64,000 bases of DNA from Marinobacter orientalis (GCF_004792665.1 NZ_SRZX01000001.1:310001-374000), one strand, 5' to 3'; counted from the first letter of the stretch, positions 1 to 10,096 are shown. Notes: generated from the sequence alone by a model not told the origin. A program made the numbers and translations.

Positions 1-1526
1 GCCGAAGGCCCCACCATCCTGCCCGCGACGGACTGGTGCGGGTTGATGAGGAATTACACCAGGCAGAACAACTGGCAGACGTTCCGTCCCTGCTGCTGCT
101 GACCGGCGATCAGGTCTATGCCGACGATGTCGCAGGCCCGATGCTACATGCCATTCAGTGCGTCATTCACCAGCTTGGCCTCTATCAGGAAACGCTGGAA
201 GGCGCCTCTATCAGGCATAGCCGTGAACTGACGTCGATGGAGAAAGCCTACTATCACCGGCAGACCCTGCTACCGGAATCCGAATCCAATGAAGACCTGA
301 CCGAGCGTTTCTTTGGTGGCGTCCGCAAACCGGTATTTACCACCGCCAACGCCGGCAATCACCTGATCTCTTTCGCCGAGATGATGGCCATGTATCTGCT
401 GGTCTGGTCACCGGAACCCTGGGCCCTGGTCACAAATTCTGAACCGGTCAATATGCCGGAGGAACTGGCCCTTTACCGTAAAGAACAGGTCGCCCTCGAT
501 GGCTTTCGCGACAGTCTTCCACAGGCCGCCCGGGCGCTTGCCAACCTGCCGGTGTATATGGTCTTTGATGATCACGACGTTACTGACGACTGGAACCTCT
601 CCGCGCTATGGGAGACCACTGCCTACGCGCATCCTTTTTCCCGGCGCATCATCGGCAATGCGTTGCTGGCTTATCTTCTGTGCCAGGGGTGGGGCAATCA
701 GCCTGCAACGTTCACAGACCTCATCGGCCAGTGCCAAGCGCTGTTTGATGCCGACAAAAAGCAGCACGAACTGGACAAGAAAACCCAGGACACTTTGATC
801 GATCAGCTGCTCGATTTTGACCATTGGCACTACAGCCTGCCGACCTCACCCAAGCTTGTCGTGCTGGATACACGCACCCACAGGTGGCGAAGCGAGATTC
901 GCCGGAGTCACCCTTCCGGACTGATGGACTGGGAATCACTGACCGATTTTCAACAGGAAATCATGGGGGAGGACGCCGTGGTTGTGGTCTCGCCACCACC
1001 GATGTTCGGTGTCAAGCTGATCGAGATGATCCAGAAGGTATTTACCTTCATTGGCAAGCCGCTGCTGGTGGACGCGGAAAACTGGATGGCACACCGGGGA
1101 GCAGCCAGCGTGCTGCTCAATATCTTTGGGCATACCAGAACCCCGCGCCACTTTGTGATCCTGTCCGGGGATGTACACTATTCCTTCGCCTACGACGTGA
1201 GGCTTCGCCACAAAAGCAACGGACCCCACGTCTGGCAGATCACCAGTAGCGGTATCAAGAACGAGTTTCCCACCTCCCTGCTGGAATGGCTGGACCGCCT
1301 CAATCGCTGGTTGTATGCGCCATGGTCTCCGCTGAACTGGTTCACCAAAAGGCGGCGGATGTGGGTTTCTCCCAGGCTGCCCGAGGGCCGGGACGCCGGC
1401 GAGCGACTCTGGAATCACTCGGGGATCGGAGATCTGAGACTTGATGATGAGGGTGCACCGACCGCCATCCGACAACTGAACGCCGGCGGCGGGGGTACCA
1501 TATTCCAGCAGCGGAACGACGACTGA
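1..1526 (+). CDS. PhoD-like metallophosphatase family protein, 5'-truncated
   Basis: The reading frame is open from the first base, so the N-terminus lies outside the window; a GTG at 36 is only an internal codon. Visible metal-site motifs are LLTGDQVYADDV near the start, VFDDHDVTDDWN in the middle and ILSGDVHYSF towards the C-terminus, the usual order in PhoD-like alkaline phosphatase/phosphodiesterase folds. Family members hydrolyse phosphate mono- or diesters with a bound metal centre; the substrate here is unknown. No signal peptide can be judged because the start is missing. The gene ends directly against the convergent TrpB-like gene, with no visible terminator between them. Confidence 0.82.
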   Translation, partial: RRPHHPARDGLVRVDEELHQAEQLADVPSLLLLTGDQVYADDVAGPMLHAIQCVIHQLGLYQETLEGASIRHSRELTSMEKAYYHRQTLLPESESNEDLTERFFGGVRKPVFTTANAGNHLISFAEMMAMYLLVWSPEPWALVTNSEPVNMPEELALYRKEQVALDGFRDSLPQAARALANLPVYMVFDDHDVTDDWNLSALWETTAYAHPFSRRIIGNALLAYLLCQGWGNQPATFTDLIGQCQALFDADKKQHELDKKTQDTLIDQLLDFDHWHYSLPTSPKLVVLDTRTHRWRSEIRRSHPSGLMDWESLTDFQQEIMGEDAVVVVSPPPMFGVKLIEMIQKVFTFIGKPLLVDAENWMAHRGAASVLLNIFGHTRTPRHFVILSGDVHYSFAYDVRLRHKSNGPHVWQITSSGIKNEFPTSLLEWLDRLNRWLYAPWSPLNWFTKRRRMWVSPRLPEGRDAGERLWNHSGIGDLRLDDEGAPTAIRQLNAGGGGTIFQQRNDD

Positions 1527-2885
1527 TCAGGTATTGACCGACGGCAGGCCGGACAGCGCCATCGCCAGTTCCTGCTCATCGTATTCATAATCGCTCAGAT
1601 CACCGGCAAAATACGACGTGTAGGCCGCCATATCAAAATGGCCGTGGCCACACAGGTTGAACAGGATTACCTCTTCCCTGCCTTCCCGCTTGCAGCGCAG
1701 GGCCTCATCAATGGCTCCCTTGACCGCGTGATTGGCTTCCGGTGCCGGCACAATGCCTTCGTTGCGGGCGAACAGCACGCCAGCCTCGAAGCATTCGCGC
1801 TGGGTGTAGGAAACGGCCTCAAACAGACCCAGTTCCATGGCGTGGGACACCATGGGGGCCATGCCGTGATAACGCAGGCCACCGGCATGGAATCCCGGCG
1901 GGGTGAAGTCGGATCCCAGGGTATGCATCTTGGTGAGCGGCGTCATGTGTGCGGTATCGCCGTAATCGTAGGCGTACTTGCCACGGGTCAGGGTCGGGCA
2001 GGCCGAGGGCTCTACCGCAACAATCCGGGATTTCTGTCCACCTCGCAGCGCGTGGCCCATGAACGGGAAGGCAATGCCCGCAAAGTTGGAACCACCGCCG
2101 GTGCAGCCCACGATAACATCGGGCCAGCAATCCGCCATCTCCATCTGCTGCATGGATTCCAGGCCAATGATGCTCTGGTGCAGCAGTACGTGGTTCAGCA
2201 CCGAGCCGAGGGCATACTTGGTATCCGGATCCTGCACCGCCAGTTCCACCGCCTCGGAAATGGCAATGCCGAGGCTGCCGGTATGGTCCGGACTCGCCGC
2301 CAGAACTTTACGCCCGAATTCAGTCAGCTCCGATGGGGAAGCCACGCATTTTGCCCCATAGGTTTCCATCACTGCACGGCGGTAGGGCTTCTGGTTGTAG
2401 GAAACCCGTACCTGGAAAACCGTTACGTCCAGATCAAACAGGGAGCCTGCAAATGACAGCGAGGTGCCCCACTGGCCGGCGCCGGTTTCCGTGGTAAGAG
2501 TGCGAATGCCGGCTTCGCGGTTATAGAACGCCTGGGGGATCGCGGTATTGGGCTTGTGGCTGCCGGCAGGGCTTCCACCCTCGTACTTGTAGAAAATCTT
2601 TGCCGGCGTGCCAAGCGCCTTTTCGAGACGATGGGCCCGGTATAGCGGAGCCGGGCGCCACAGCTTGTAGACATCGCGCACTGGCTCCGGAATCTCGATT
2701 TCCCGCTCGGTGGACACTTCCTGTTCAATCAACGACATGGGAAACAGCGGTTCGAGGTCAGACGGCCCGACCGGCTGCTGGGTGCCGGGGTGAAGCACCG
2801 CCGGTAGCGGCTCCGGAAAATCCGCCTGCAGGTTGTACCAGTACTTCGGCATCTGGCTTTCTTCAAGAAGAAACTTTGTTTGCAT
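1527..2885 (-). CDS. TrpB-like PLP-dependent enzyme (TrpB2 type)
   Basis: About 452 residues. The segment [13 protein letters not shown] carries the PLP-binding lysine, and [15 protein letters not shown] is the glycine-rich phosphate-binding loop, both typical of the tryptophan synthase beta family. The long N-terminal extension ([15 protein letters not shown]) is typical of the TrpB2 branch, which often lacks a partner TrpA and converts indole plus serine to tryptophan; no trpA lies nearby. I start at the ATG at 2885 because a longer in-frame start would overlap the end of the upstream receptor gene; ATGCCGAAGTAC a few codons later is an alternative. It lies 38 bases downstream of the TonB-dependent receptor, so the two may be cotranscribed. 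Confidence 0.85.
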   Translation of the reverse strand: MQTKFLLEESQMPKYWYNLQADFPEPLPAVLHPGTQQPVGPSDLEPLFPMSLIEQEVSTEREIEIPEPVRDVYKLWRPAPLYRAHRLEKALGTPAKIFYKYEGGSPAGSHKPNTAIPQAFYNREAGIRTLTTETGAGQWGTSLSFAGSLFDLDVTVFQVRVSYNQKPYRRAVMETYGAKCVASPSELTEFGRKVLAASPDHTGSLGIAISEAVELAVQDPDTKYALGSVLNHVLLHQSIIGLESMQQMEMADCWPDVIVGCTGGGSNFAGIAFPFMGHALRGGQKSRIVAVEPSACPTLTRGKYAYDYGDTAHMTPLTKMHTLGSDFTPPGFHAGGLRYHGMAPMVSHAMELGLFEAVSYTQRECFEAGVLFARNEGIVPAPEANHAVKGAIDEALRCKREGREEVILFNLCGHGHFDMAAYTSYFAGDLSDYEYDEQELAMALSGLPSVNT

Positions 2886-2923
2886 GATTATGAATACCCT
2901 GGAGTTTGCGTTGTTATCGGCCT

Positions 2924-5002
2924 TCAGAATACCCATTCCAGGCCGGCATAAAAAGTTCTTCCTGGCGCCGGTTCGAAAAACGCTCCCCTGTTGGCGTTGA
3001 TGCGGATATTGCTGAAATAGTCCTCATCCAGCAGATTGCGAACACCGCCATACAGGTTCAGGCTCTGGGCCCCGAAGCGGACCATATCGCCCGCCCGGAC
3101 TCCGAATAACCAGTAATCAGGGACTTTGGTCTGGTTGGAGTTCTCAGCGTACAGGTCGCCAACGTATTGCCATTCCAGAGCAGCGAAACGCTGCCCTTGG
3201 CCTTTCCATTCCACTTCGGTCACCCACTGTTCACGGGGCAATCCGGGCAAACGGTTGCCATCGGCATCGTTGCCCTGCTCGTCTACGAAGTCCTCGAAGG
3301 TGTAATCCGCCAGGGTCAGAGCACTGGTTATCCGCCAGGCGTAGGAAATATCCCAGCTCAGGCCTAACTCAACACCGTTGCGCTGGGTGCGACCGGCATT
3401 CTCATAGAAAGTGCGGCTGGTGGTAACACCATCAATATTGACGTCCTCCTCAAACGGCAGGAGTTCGTCATCAACGCGTATCGAAAACAGCGCCAGATCA
3501 TAACTGAACCCCTCTCCAAAGCCACCGCGGACCCCTATTTCCCGGTTAAGGGCCTGCTGCGGTTCAATATCCGGGTTAAAACCACCGCTGCCATCCGGGT
3601 TGGCAAATTCGGTGAAGGTGGGTGCCTCGAAAGCGGTACCAATAGTCGCATAAACCTGCTGGCGCGGGGCCATGCGGTAACTGACGCCGGCAAAGCCACT
3701 CAGCTCATCGAAAGTTCGGCTGCCGGAATCGTCCCCATCATCCAGAAAGTCGTCATCTATCGACAGTCTGAGGCGATCGAACCGGGTACCGAGGGAGAAA
3801 TTGAAACGATCGGTTATCGCCAGGTCTCCCTGAGCAAATACGGCGGCGGTAGTACCGTTCTGGGTTTCTTCCTGAATCTGTTCAGCGACACCACCATCCG
3901 GTCGAATCCGGTATCGACGACGTTCATCAACCTGGCGATGGAGGTCGGCGCCTACCAGCCAGGTGAGCGGGAGACCAGCCACTTCACTGTGCTGTTGATA
4001 ATCGGAACTGATGCCGTAAAACTGGCGGTCATAGGCGATCCCGCTAGGACCGGGAAACGGCAGCTGCTGGGCGAAGTCCCTACGGGTAAAGAAGGTGCTG
4101 ACGGTCAGATCACCGGCACCAACCCCAGGGGTTTCATACAGCAGACCGAGCGTCTGCTGATCAACCTCCTGCCCCGAGTCCAGCCTCTCAGCGTTAGTGG
4201 TAGCCTGACGACGGTCTTCCTCCACTTGTGCCGCAGTGAGGCCTGCAGGATCCTCCGCTTTCGGCGTGTGCAGCGCATTGAAAGTCGCCGTTAACCGGTC
4301 CCCTTCTCCCCATTCATGGGAGAGACGGCTATTGAAAAGACCTTTTTCAACCTCGCTCTGATCCCGGTAACCGTTGTAGTTGAGCCACGACATGGTCGCG
4401 ATACCGCTGGTACCCCCCTGGCTTCCGTTGGCCTGCACCGTCGTCTTGTAATAGTCGTCACTCCCCACATCCTGGCGCAGCCGTGTCCCTGGCGGCTGAT
4501 CATCCCCTCGGGCGGTGGTGATATCGATCACGCCGCCGGAGGCGTTGCCATACTGGACTGATGATGGCCCTCGTATCACCTCGATGCGCTGCGCGGAATC
4601 CAGGTCCACCGCGTCGATCTGGGACTGGCCGTCGGGGAGCGTATAGGGAATACCGTCCACCTGAATACGGATACCGCGAATACCAAACGGCGCCCGGGCA
4701 CCAAAGCCACGGGTGGACAGACGCAGGTTCTGGGCGAAGTTATAGCGGTTCTGGAAAAACAGGCCGGGAACGGTATCCAGAGACTCATCCAGCTGAAGTC
4801 GCTGCTGGCCCTGCTGAATATCCGGAGCGTTAATAACGGAAACGGCAGCAGGCGTGTCGTAGAGATCCCGCACCAGCCGAGGCGATGTCACCTCAATGAC
4901 CGTTTCCGTTGATTCCGTGTTTTCCTGTGCAGCGGTAATGGTTGATGCAATGGCTATCGCCATTGCTGAACAGATACCTAAAGACGTCCTGATAACTATC
5001 AC
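2924..5002 (-). CDS. TonB-dependent outer-membrane receptor
   Basis: A 692-residue protein with a signal peptide ending near ITAAQ, a plug domain (around residues 45-160, with [12 protein letters not shown] and [17 protein letters not shown] segments) and a C-terminal beta-barrel ending in the aromatic residues EWVF, the usual outer-membrane sorting end. Such receptors take up iron chelates, vitamin B12 or other scarce ligands using TonB energy; the overall look is like the FecA/ferric-siderophore group, but the ligand cannot be read from sequence. The start is a GTG preceded by GAGGGGGTAAG. It sits 32 bases after lrgB and may be part of the same leftward transcript. Confidence 0.88.
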   Translation of the reverse strand: MIVIRTSLGICSAMAIAIASTITAAQENTESTETVIEVTSPRLVRDLYDTPAAVSVINAPDIQQGQQRLQLDESLDTVPGLFFQNRYNFAQNLRLSTRGFGARAPFGIRGIRIQVDGIPYTLPDGQSQIDAVDLDSAQRIEVIRGPSSVQYGNASGGVIDITTARGDDQPPGTRLRQDVGSDDYYKTTVQANGSQGGTSGIATMSWLNYNGYRDQSEVEKGLFNSRLSHEWGEGDRLTATFNALHTPKAEDPAGLTAAQVEEDRRQATTNAERLDSGQEVDQQTLGLLYETPGVGAGDLTVSTFFTRRDFAQQLPFPGPSGIAYDRQFYGISSDYQQHSEVAGLPLTWLVGADLHRQVDERRRYRIRPDGGVAEQIQEETQNGTTAAVFAQGDLAITDRFNFSLGTRFDRLRLSIDDDFLDDGDDSGSRTFDELSGFAGVSYRMAPRQQVYATIGTAFEAPTFTEFANPDGSGGFNPDIEPQQALNREIGVRGGFGEGFSYDLALFSIRVDDELLPFEEDVNIDGVTTSRTFYENAGRTQRNGVELGLSWDISYAWRITSALTLADYTFEDFVDEQGNDADGNRLPGLPREQWVTEVEWKGQGQRFAALEWQYVGDLYAENSNQTKVPDYWLFGVRAGDMVRFGAQSLNLYGGVRNLLDEDYFSNIRINANRGAFFEPAPGRTFYAGLEWVF

Positions 5003-5034
5003 CTTACCCCCTCGACTCTATCCGGTTATTACCT

Positions 5035-5760
5035 TTAAATCCCGATCAGATCCACCAGCCATGGCACGATCAGGGCTGTTGCAAATGCCGACAGTGCCAT
5101 CGCCAGTCCGGAGAAAGCACCCATCTGGGAGCTGACCTGAAACGCCCGGGCCGTGCCGATGCCATGAGCCGCCACACCCATGGCGATGCCTTTCACGCTG
5201 TCATCGGTGATGCGCATCCATTCGAAAAGTTTGGTGCCGAGCACCGCCCCGACAATACCGGTTGCCACCACCAATACGGCCGTCAGGGAGGGAATGCCAC
5301 CGATGGTTTCCGAAATACCCATGGCGACGGGCGCCGTTGCGGATTTTGGCGCCAGTGACATCTGGATTTCGGTGGAGCCGCCAAGCAGCCAGGCCAGCCC
5401 GATTGAGCTGCCCGCTGCAATCACCACGCCGCAGACCAGGGAAATCGTCACTGGCAACCATAGCTGGCGTAGCCGCGAAAACTGGTCATACAGTGGCACC
5501 GCCAGCGCCACAGTAGCCGGCCCCAACAGGAAGTGAACAAACTGCCCGCCTTCAAAATATTCGCTGTAGGAGGTGCCGGTAACCATCAAAACGGCGATCA
5601 GCATCGCCACCGACGTCACCACCGGATTGACCAGCGGGCTGGAATTGGATTTCAGATACAGCCGATAGGCGAGGCCGTAGGCGACCAGCGTTATGGTCAG
5701 CCCAAGCAGTGGTGAGGTAGAAAGATAAACCCAGATATCGCGGATGGCTGGCTCATTCAT
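5035..5760 (-). CDS. lrgB: LrgB/CidB family membrane protein
   Basis: A 241-residue integral membrane protein with several hydrophobic segments and the family region ATAPVAMGISETIGG followed by GIAMGVAAHGIGTARA. LrgB works with LrgA; in bacteria the pair is linked to murein hydrolase control, programmed lysis or transport of small organic acids, and the plant homologue moves glycolate. The start ATG at 5760 overlaps the lrgA stop (ATGAATGA), which indicates translational coupling. The next upstream gene is a bile-acid-type symporter, so a metabolite-transport role is at least as likely as lysis control. Confidence 0.85.
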   Translation of the reverse strand: MNEPAIRDIWVYLSTSPLLGLTITLVAYGLAYRLYLKSNSSPLVNPVVTSVAMLIAVLMVTGTSYSEYFEGGQFVHFLLGPATVALAVPLYDQFSRLRQLWLPVTISLVCGVVIAAGSSIGLAWLLGGSTEIQMSLAPKSATAPVAMGISETIGGIPSLTAVLVVATGIVGAVLGTKLFEWMRITDDSVKGIAMGVAAHGIGTARAFQVSSQMGAFSGLAMALSAFATALIVPWLVDLIGI

Positions 5761-6133
5761 CGGCCTGATCTCCCCCCTGTTGCCGCCGGGCAAACCAGCG
5801 TGTTGTCACCTGCATAATGCCTGCGGTGGCCACCATGGTAATGATGGTGGAGAAAAACAGCGCCAGGGTGATCGGCAGCCATTCATCCGCAATCCGGTCA
5901 AAATGGGCCATCATGCCGACACCAGCCGGTACAAACAGCAGGGAAAGATGGCTGAGCAGAGCCGTTGAGGCATTCTGCAGCGGCTCCGGAGTGCGGCCCC
6001 GGATCATCAGGGTCAGAAACAGCATCACCATGCCCAGCACCGGCCCGGGGATGGGAACCGCCAGAAGGCGAACGGTGACCTCACCTGCCAGTTGATAGAC
6101 CAGCAGCAGAGTCATTCCGTTGAGAAAGTTCAT
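5753..6133 (-). CDS. lrgA: LrgA/CidA family holin-like membrane protein
   Basis: A 126-residue protein with about four membrane segments and the characteristic stretch PIPGPVLGMVMLFLTL, the hallmark of the LrgA/CidA family. It is the small partner of LrgB and has been described as holin-like or as part of an organic-acid carrier. Its ATG overlaps the stop of the symporter gene by four bases (ATGA), and its own stop overlaps the lrgB start, so the three genes are translated as a unit. The length fits the family norm of roughly 120-150 residues. Confidence 0.85.
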   Translation of the reverse strand: MNFLNGMTLLLVYQLAGEVTVRLLAVPIPGPVLGMVMLFLTLMIRGRTPEPLQNASTALLSHLSLLFVPAGVGMMAHFDRIADEWLPITLALFFSTIITMVATAGIMQVTTRWFARRQQGGDQADE

Positions 6134-7017
6134 GATGCAGGTTTCGCAATCATCGGAGCAGGAATGATCTTCCGGCCGTAGGCTGCCAGCACAAAGCCTA
6201 TGGGGAACATCAGTACGCCATATACCGCCGCCGGGATCGACATGGCGCTGGATTCCAGCAGGGTCAGGGTCACCAGCAAGGCGATGGTACTGTTCTTGAT
6301 GCCAAGCTCCACGGCAACAGCGATGGACTCACGCTGGGTCAGCCCGGCGGCCCGACCCGCCAGAAGCCCCAGAAAAATTCCGGCCAGGTTCAGCAACAGT
6401 GTTGCCGGCCCGGCCTGGCGGAGCAGATCCCAGATCTGGTCACGTACACCCCAGACCAGCCCCACCACCAACAGCGCAAGAACCACCCCACCGAACACAC
6501 TCACCGCACTTTCTGCCCTTCGGGAAAGCGCTGGCGCGCGGGTGCGGAAAACCATGCCCACAGCAACCGGGAACAACACGATACCAATCAGCATGCCGAC
6601 GGTGCGGCCCACCGGCAGAGCGATGGATTCTTCAGTGCCCGCGTATAACTGCAGAGCAAAATTGGTCAGCAACGGAAGGGTGACGATGGTAATGAGACTG
6701 GCGGTCACCGTCATCACAATCGACAGGGCGATATTCCCCCGTGCCAGCAACACAAACAGGTTGGAGGTGGTGCCACCGGGGCAGGCCGCGATAATCACAA
6801 GGCCCACTGCGATGGCGGGGGACAGATCAAGCATGGAAGCCAGCGCAAAAGCAATCAGCGGCATCAGCAGGATCTGGGCAAGCGTCCCCACAATCATGCC
6901 TTTTGGATAAACGGCCACCTGACGAAAATCCCTGACTGTCAGGGTCATTCCGATACCGATCATGATGATGAACAGGGCAATCGGCAGCCCTGCAGAAATC
7001 AGGGGACTGGACTCCAC
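6130..7017 (-). CDS. Bile acid:sodium symporter (BASS) family transporter
   Basis: A 295-residue protein with about nine to ten hydrophobic segments. It shows the family motif region ACPGGTTSNLFVLLARGNIALS and the second conserved block ELGIKNSTIALLV, which form the crossed helices at the substrate and sodium site of BASS carriers. Bacterial members carry organic acids such as pantoate or 2-keto acids rather than bile salts; the substrate is not determinable here. The start is a GTG with GGAGGCGCA just upstream. It heads the leftward symporter-lrgA-lrgB unit and is divergent from the wax ester synthase, sharing a 199-base promoter region. Confidence 0.85.
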   Translation of the reverse strand: MESSPLISAGLPIALFIIMIGIGMTLTVRDFRQVAVYPKGMIVGTLAQILLMPLIAFALASMLDLSPAIAVGLVIIAACPGGTTSNLFVLLARGNIALSIVMTVTASLITIVTLPLLTNFALQLYAGTEESIALPVGRTVGMLIGIVLFPVAVGMVFRTRAPALSRRAESAVSVFGGVVLALLVVGLVWGVRDQIWDLLRQAGPATLLLNLAGIFLGLLAGRAAGLTQRESIAVAVELGIKNSTIALLVTLTLLESSAMSIPAAVYGVLMFPIGFVLAAYGRKIIPAPMIAKPAS

Positions 7018-7216
7018 TGCGCCTCCACGGATTATTGTTTTAATGACGTTGGTCAGCTAAAGAAAATAGCACAGGCGAAACAAAAAAAGTGAAACCTTTC
7101 GCTTCGTTCGTCGTGTGATTATCCCTGTTGTTGCGTATACTTGCGAACAACAACTATGCGATTCCAAACGCAGTTTGACGTGCAGTCCGGCTGTTCAATA
7201 TGCAAGAGGACAAGGA

Positions 7217-8701
7217 ATGAAACGCCTGGGAACACTGGATGCATCCTGGCTGGCAGTAGAGTCGGAAGATACGCCAATGCACGTTGGCAACCTGCAGATT
7301 TTTTCGCTGCCGGAAGATGCGCCGGAAACCTTTCTGAGAGACATGCTCGCCCGCATGAAGGCTGACGCCGATATCGCACCACCCTGGTGTTACAAGCTGG
7401 CATTCTCAAGCTTTCTGGGCCGCTTGGTGGCGCCATCCTGGAAAGTCGACAAGAAGCTGGACCTGGATTACCACGTTCGCCATTCAGCTCTGCCCCGCCC
7501 TGGCAGTGAGCGCGAGCTGGGCATCCTGGTGTCCCGGCTGCACTCCAATCCGCTGGATTTTGCCCGCCCTCTGTGGGAATGCCACATCATTGAGGGCCTG
7601 GAGAATAATCGCTTTGCCCTGTACACCAAGATGCACCACTCGATGATTGATGGCATCAGCGGTGTCCGCTTGATGCAGCGGGTGCTGAGCACGGACCCGG
7701 GCGAAATCAATATGCTGCCTCCCTGGTCGGTGCGCCCTGAGCGTACCCGCGGCAGCAAAACCGACACCGAAGCCAGTGTCCCGGCCGCGGTCTCACAGGC
7801 GATGGACGCGCTGAAGCTGCAGGCCGACATGGCTCCGCGCCTTCTGGGCGCCATGAACCGCCTGCTCCATTCGGCACGGCACCCGGAAGATGGCCTCACA
7901 GCCCCCTTTGCCGGCCCGGTATCACCCCTCAACCACCGGGTGACCGGCCAGCGTCGTTTTGCCACGCAACACTACCAGCTTGAACGTATAAAGGCGGTTT
8001 CCCAGGCCACTAACGGCTCGCTGAATGATATCGTGCTTTACCTTTGCGGCACCGCCCTTCGACGTTTTCTCCTGGAGCAGGACGGCTTGCCGGACGCGCC
8101 ACTGACGGCCGGCATCCCGGTTAATATCAGGCCGTCGGACGATCAGGGCACCGGCACCCAGATCAGCTTCATGATTGCGTCTCTGGCCACGGATGAAGCC
8201 GATCCGCTTACCCGGTTACAGAACATCAAGCAGTCCACGCGACGAGCCAAACAACATCTGCAGAAACTGCCCCGCAAGGCGCTGACCCAGTACACCATGC
8301 TGTTGATGTCACCTTACATTCTGCAGTTGATGTCAGGCCTGGGCGGGCGCATGCGACCGGTGTTCAATGTTACCATTTCCAATGTGCCTGGCCCGGAAGA
8401 AACACTGTATTACGAAGGAGCGCGACTGGAGGCTATGTATCCGGTGTCGCTGATTGCCCATGGTGGTGCACTTAACATCACCTGCCTGAGCTATGCCGGC
8501 TCGCTGAATTTTGGCTTCACAGGCTGTCGCGACACATTGCCAAGCATGCAGAAACTCGCGGTATACACCGGTGAGGCACTGGATGAGCTTGAGAGCCTGG
8601 TGTTGCTTCCGCCGGGCAAGTCCGGAACTGCGCCCGGAAAAGCGAAATCAGCCACCCGGGCCAGAAAAGCTCCGCGCAAAAAAGATACACCTGAAGCCTG
8701 A
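7217..8701 (+). CDS. Wax ester synthase/acyl-CoA:diacylglycerol acyltransferase (WS/DGAT)
   Basis: A 494-residue bifunctional acyltransferase that joins acyl-CoA to fatty alcohol (wax ester) or diacylglycerol (triacylglycerol) for storage lipid. The active-site motif HHxxxDG is present as KMHHSMIDGISG, and NVTISNVPGPEE matches the conserved downstream block. The N-terminus TLDASWLAVESEDTPMHVG is typical of the family. I chose the ATG at 7217 because of the strong AGAGGACAAGGA site just before it; a longer frame upstream has no such site. The lysine/arginine-rich C-terminal tail is plausibly membrane- or droplet-associating. Marinobacter commonly has several such enzymes. It converges on nsrR. 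Confidence 0.92.
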   Translation: MKRLGTLDASWLAVESEDTPMHVGNLQIFSLPEDAPETFLRDMLARMKADADIAPPWCYKLAFSSFLGRLVAPSWKVDKKLDLDYHVRHSALPRPGSERELGILVSRLHSNPLDFARPLWECHIIEGLENNRFALYTKMHHSMIDGISGVRLMQRVLSTDPGEINMLPPWSVRPERTRGSKTDTEASVPAAVSQAMDALKLQADMAPRLLGAMNRLLHSARHPEDGLTAPFAGPVSPLNHRVTGQRRFATQHYQLERIKAVSQATNGSLNDIVLYLCGTALRRFLLEQDGLPDAPLTAGIPVNIRPSDDQGTGTQISFMIASLATDEADPLTRLQNIKQSTRRAKQHLQKLPRKALTQYTMLLMSPYILQLMSGLGGRMRPVFNVTISNVPGPEETLYYEGARLEAMYPVSLIAHGGALNITCLSYAGSLNFGFTGCRDTLPSMQKLAVYTGEALDELESLVLLPPGKSGTAPGKAKSATRARKAPRKKDTPEA

Positions 8702-8731
8702 CCAGCCATCTTTCTGGTGACTGGCAGGGTT

Positions 8732-9169
8732 TCATGCAATCTGTAACAGCCTGAGCAACTGAGGCCGATGCTGATCCTGGATTACATCTGCCAGGGTATA
8801 CTTGTCCAGCGTTTCCAGGAAAGCGGTAAGCGCTTCGCCAAACATGGATTTCAAACCACACACAGGCGTTATCCGGCAGGCATTTCTGGATGAGAAACAT
8901 TCAACGATGTTGAGATCCTGTTCGGTTTCCCGCACCAGAATACCAACGTTGATCTCAGCTGGCGCCATTCGCAACCGCATACCGCCCTTCTTGCCTCTGA
9001 CCGTCTCGATGTAGCCCTTTTTGTTGAGCTGGTGAACGACTTTCATCAGGTGGTTCCTGGAGATGTCGTAGCTCTCTGCGATTTCCTGAATGGTTGCCAG
9101 TTCGTCACCCCGCACCGCCAGGTAGATCAGAACACGCATGGAATAATCGGTGTAGCGAGTGATATGCAT
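8732..9169 (-). CDS. nsrR: Nitric-oxide-sensing Rrf2 family repressor NsrR
   Basis: A 145-residue Rrf2 regulator. The N-terminal winged helix contains ISRNHLMKVVHQLNKKGY and VRGKKGGMRL, very close to Escherichia coli NsrR, and three cysteines at residues 91, 98 and 104 (ECFSSRNACRITPVC) are placed as the iron-sulfur ligands of NsrR. In the family, NO destroys the cluster and releases repression of NO-detoxifying and nitrosative-stress genes. The ATG at 9169 has GGAG upstream. It is the last gene of a leftward run of three, and the run's promoter carries an NsrR-like operator, which suggests autoregulation. IscR is less likely because of the cysteine spacing. Confidence 0.9.
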   Translation of the reverse strand: MHITRYTDYSMRVLIYLAVRGDELATIQEIAESYDISRNHLMKVVHQLNKKGYIETVRGKKGGMRLRMAPAEINVGILVRETEQDLNIVECFSSRNACRITPVCGLKSMFGEALTAFLETLDKYTLADVIQDQHRPQLLRLLQIA

Positions 9170-9198
9170 TCATCAACTCCAATACTACAGATGCATCG

Positions 9199-9573
9199 TT
9201 AGCACGAAGCACGCGTTAAGAGATAACAGGCAAGGCCAAAAAACATCAGACCTGTCGTCGCCAGGACCATCGGGGCTGCGCTGCTGATAAACAGTACAGA
9301 CCAGCTCACACATAGCATCAGACAGGCTAACCATTTTGCTTTCGCAGGAATCGCGCGCCTGAGACGCCAGTTTTCTATTGCCGGCCCGAAAGTCTCGTGA
9401 TTTTCAAGCCAGGCAGCAAAAGCGGGCGAGCCCTTGCCTGCTGCCCAGGCAGCAAGCAAAACAAACGGTGTGGTCGGCAATAATGGCAGGACAACACCGA
9501 TAGCAGCTAATGCGATACTTGTATACGCAAGGATTCTGAAACCGGTTCTTCCGGACACGGAAATCATTGGCAT
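9199..9573 (-). CDS. DUF454 (YbaN-like) inner-membrane protein
   Basis: A 124-residue protein with two to three hydrophobic segments and the DUF454 signature GVVLPLLPTTPFVLLAAW, followed by a short cytoplasmic part with a HETFGPAIENWR-like element. No biochemical role is established for the family. It lies between a 71-residue membrane protein and nsrR on the same strand with short gaps (about 30-46 bases), so expression from the shared NsrR-controlled promoter is likely. Its cotranscription with nsrR hints at a role during nitrosative or anaerobic stress, but that is inference only. Confidence 0.78.
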   Translation of the reverse strand: MPMISVSGRTGFRILAYTSIALAAIGVVLPLLPTTPFVLLAAWAAGKGSPAFAAWLENHETFGPAIENWRLRRAIPAKAKWLACLMLCVSWSVLFISSAAPMVLATTGLMFFGLACYLLTRASC

Positions 9574-9619
9574 CTTCTCTCGAGAATGACGGCAACCTAT
9601 GTCGTTATTCTACCTGTAA

Positions 9620-9835
9620 TCAATGTACAGGTCTTCCCAACTGCTTCAGCGAGACCAGCCGGGCGACGTAAGAAACCTTGATCCCGGTTGCAAATAACAG
9701 GGTTCCGATGTGAGCCACAATCTGCCCTGCCATGGGTAAGACACTGGCAAACGGGTAGGCGAGCAGAATAGTGACCAGCAACCCGCCGGTTGAAGCAAGC
9801 AAAGCACTATTTGAAAACCCGAGCAGCTTTTCCAT
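9620..9835 (-). CDS. Small two-helix membrane protein of unknown function
   Basis: A 71-residue protein with two hydrophobic segments (about residues 10-30 and 36-58) and a short basic tail. I do not recognise a named family. The start is the ATG at 9835: the sequence GGAGGAGG lies just ahead of it, whereas the in-frame ATG four codons earlier would place the ribosome-binding site inside the gene. It is the first gene of the operon that ends in nsrR, and a promoter with an NsrR-like operator lies immediately upstream, so it is probably induced by NO. Confidence 0.65.
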   Translation of the reverse strand: MEKLLGFSNSALLASTGGLLVTILLAYPFASVLPMAGQIVAHIGTLLFATGIKVSYVARLVSLKQLGRPVH

Positions 9836-9846
9836 TGCCTCCTCCA

Positions 9847-9899
9847 TTAAATTATTTAAAATACATCTTTAATATATTACCAACTGGCCGCAATTTCAA
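9847..9899 (-). promoter_or_regulatory. Promoter with NsrR-like operator for the nsrR operon
   Basis: Read on the minus strand there is a -35 TTGAAA (9894-9899), a 17-base spacer and a -10 TATATT (9871-9876). Directly after the -10, at 9847-9869, is AAGATGTATTT + one base + AAATAATTTAA. The first half matches the AAGATGYATTT half-site of known NsrR operators exactly and the second half is degenerate. The operator would cover the transcription start, the expected place for a repressor. That NsrR binds here is inference. Confidence 0.6.
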
Positions 9900-10096
9900 C
9901 ACGCGCAGAGAAATCCCGCATAGAGCGTTATCTGCGGTGAGAATGAGAGATATCACTCTATGGCCAGCTCCGGGGGAAGATGCAAAAACCAGCCAGCGGC
10001 CTCTTTTTGATTCTTTTCACATATATCTTAAAACCAGAGAAAAGCTGGCCCTGTCCAGCGCCGAGCGGGCGGTCCATTAGCGGAACCGCAGGGGAA

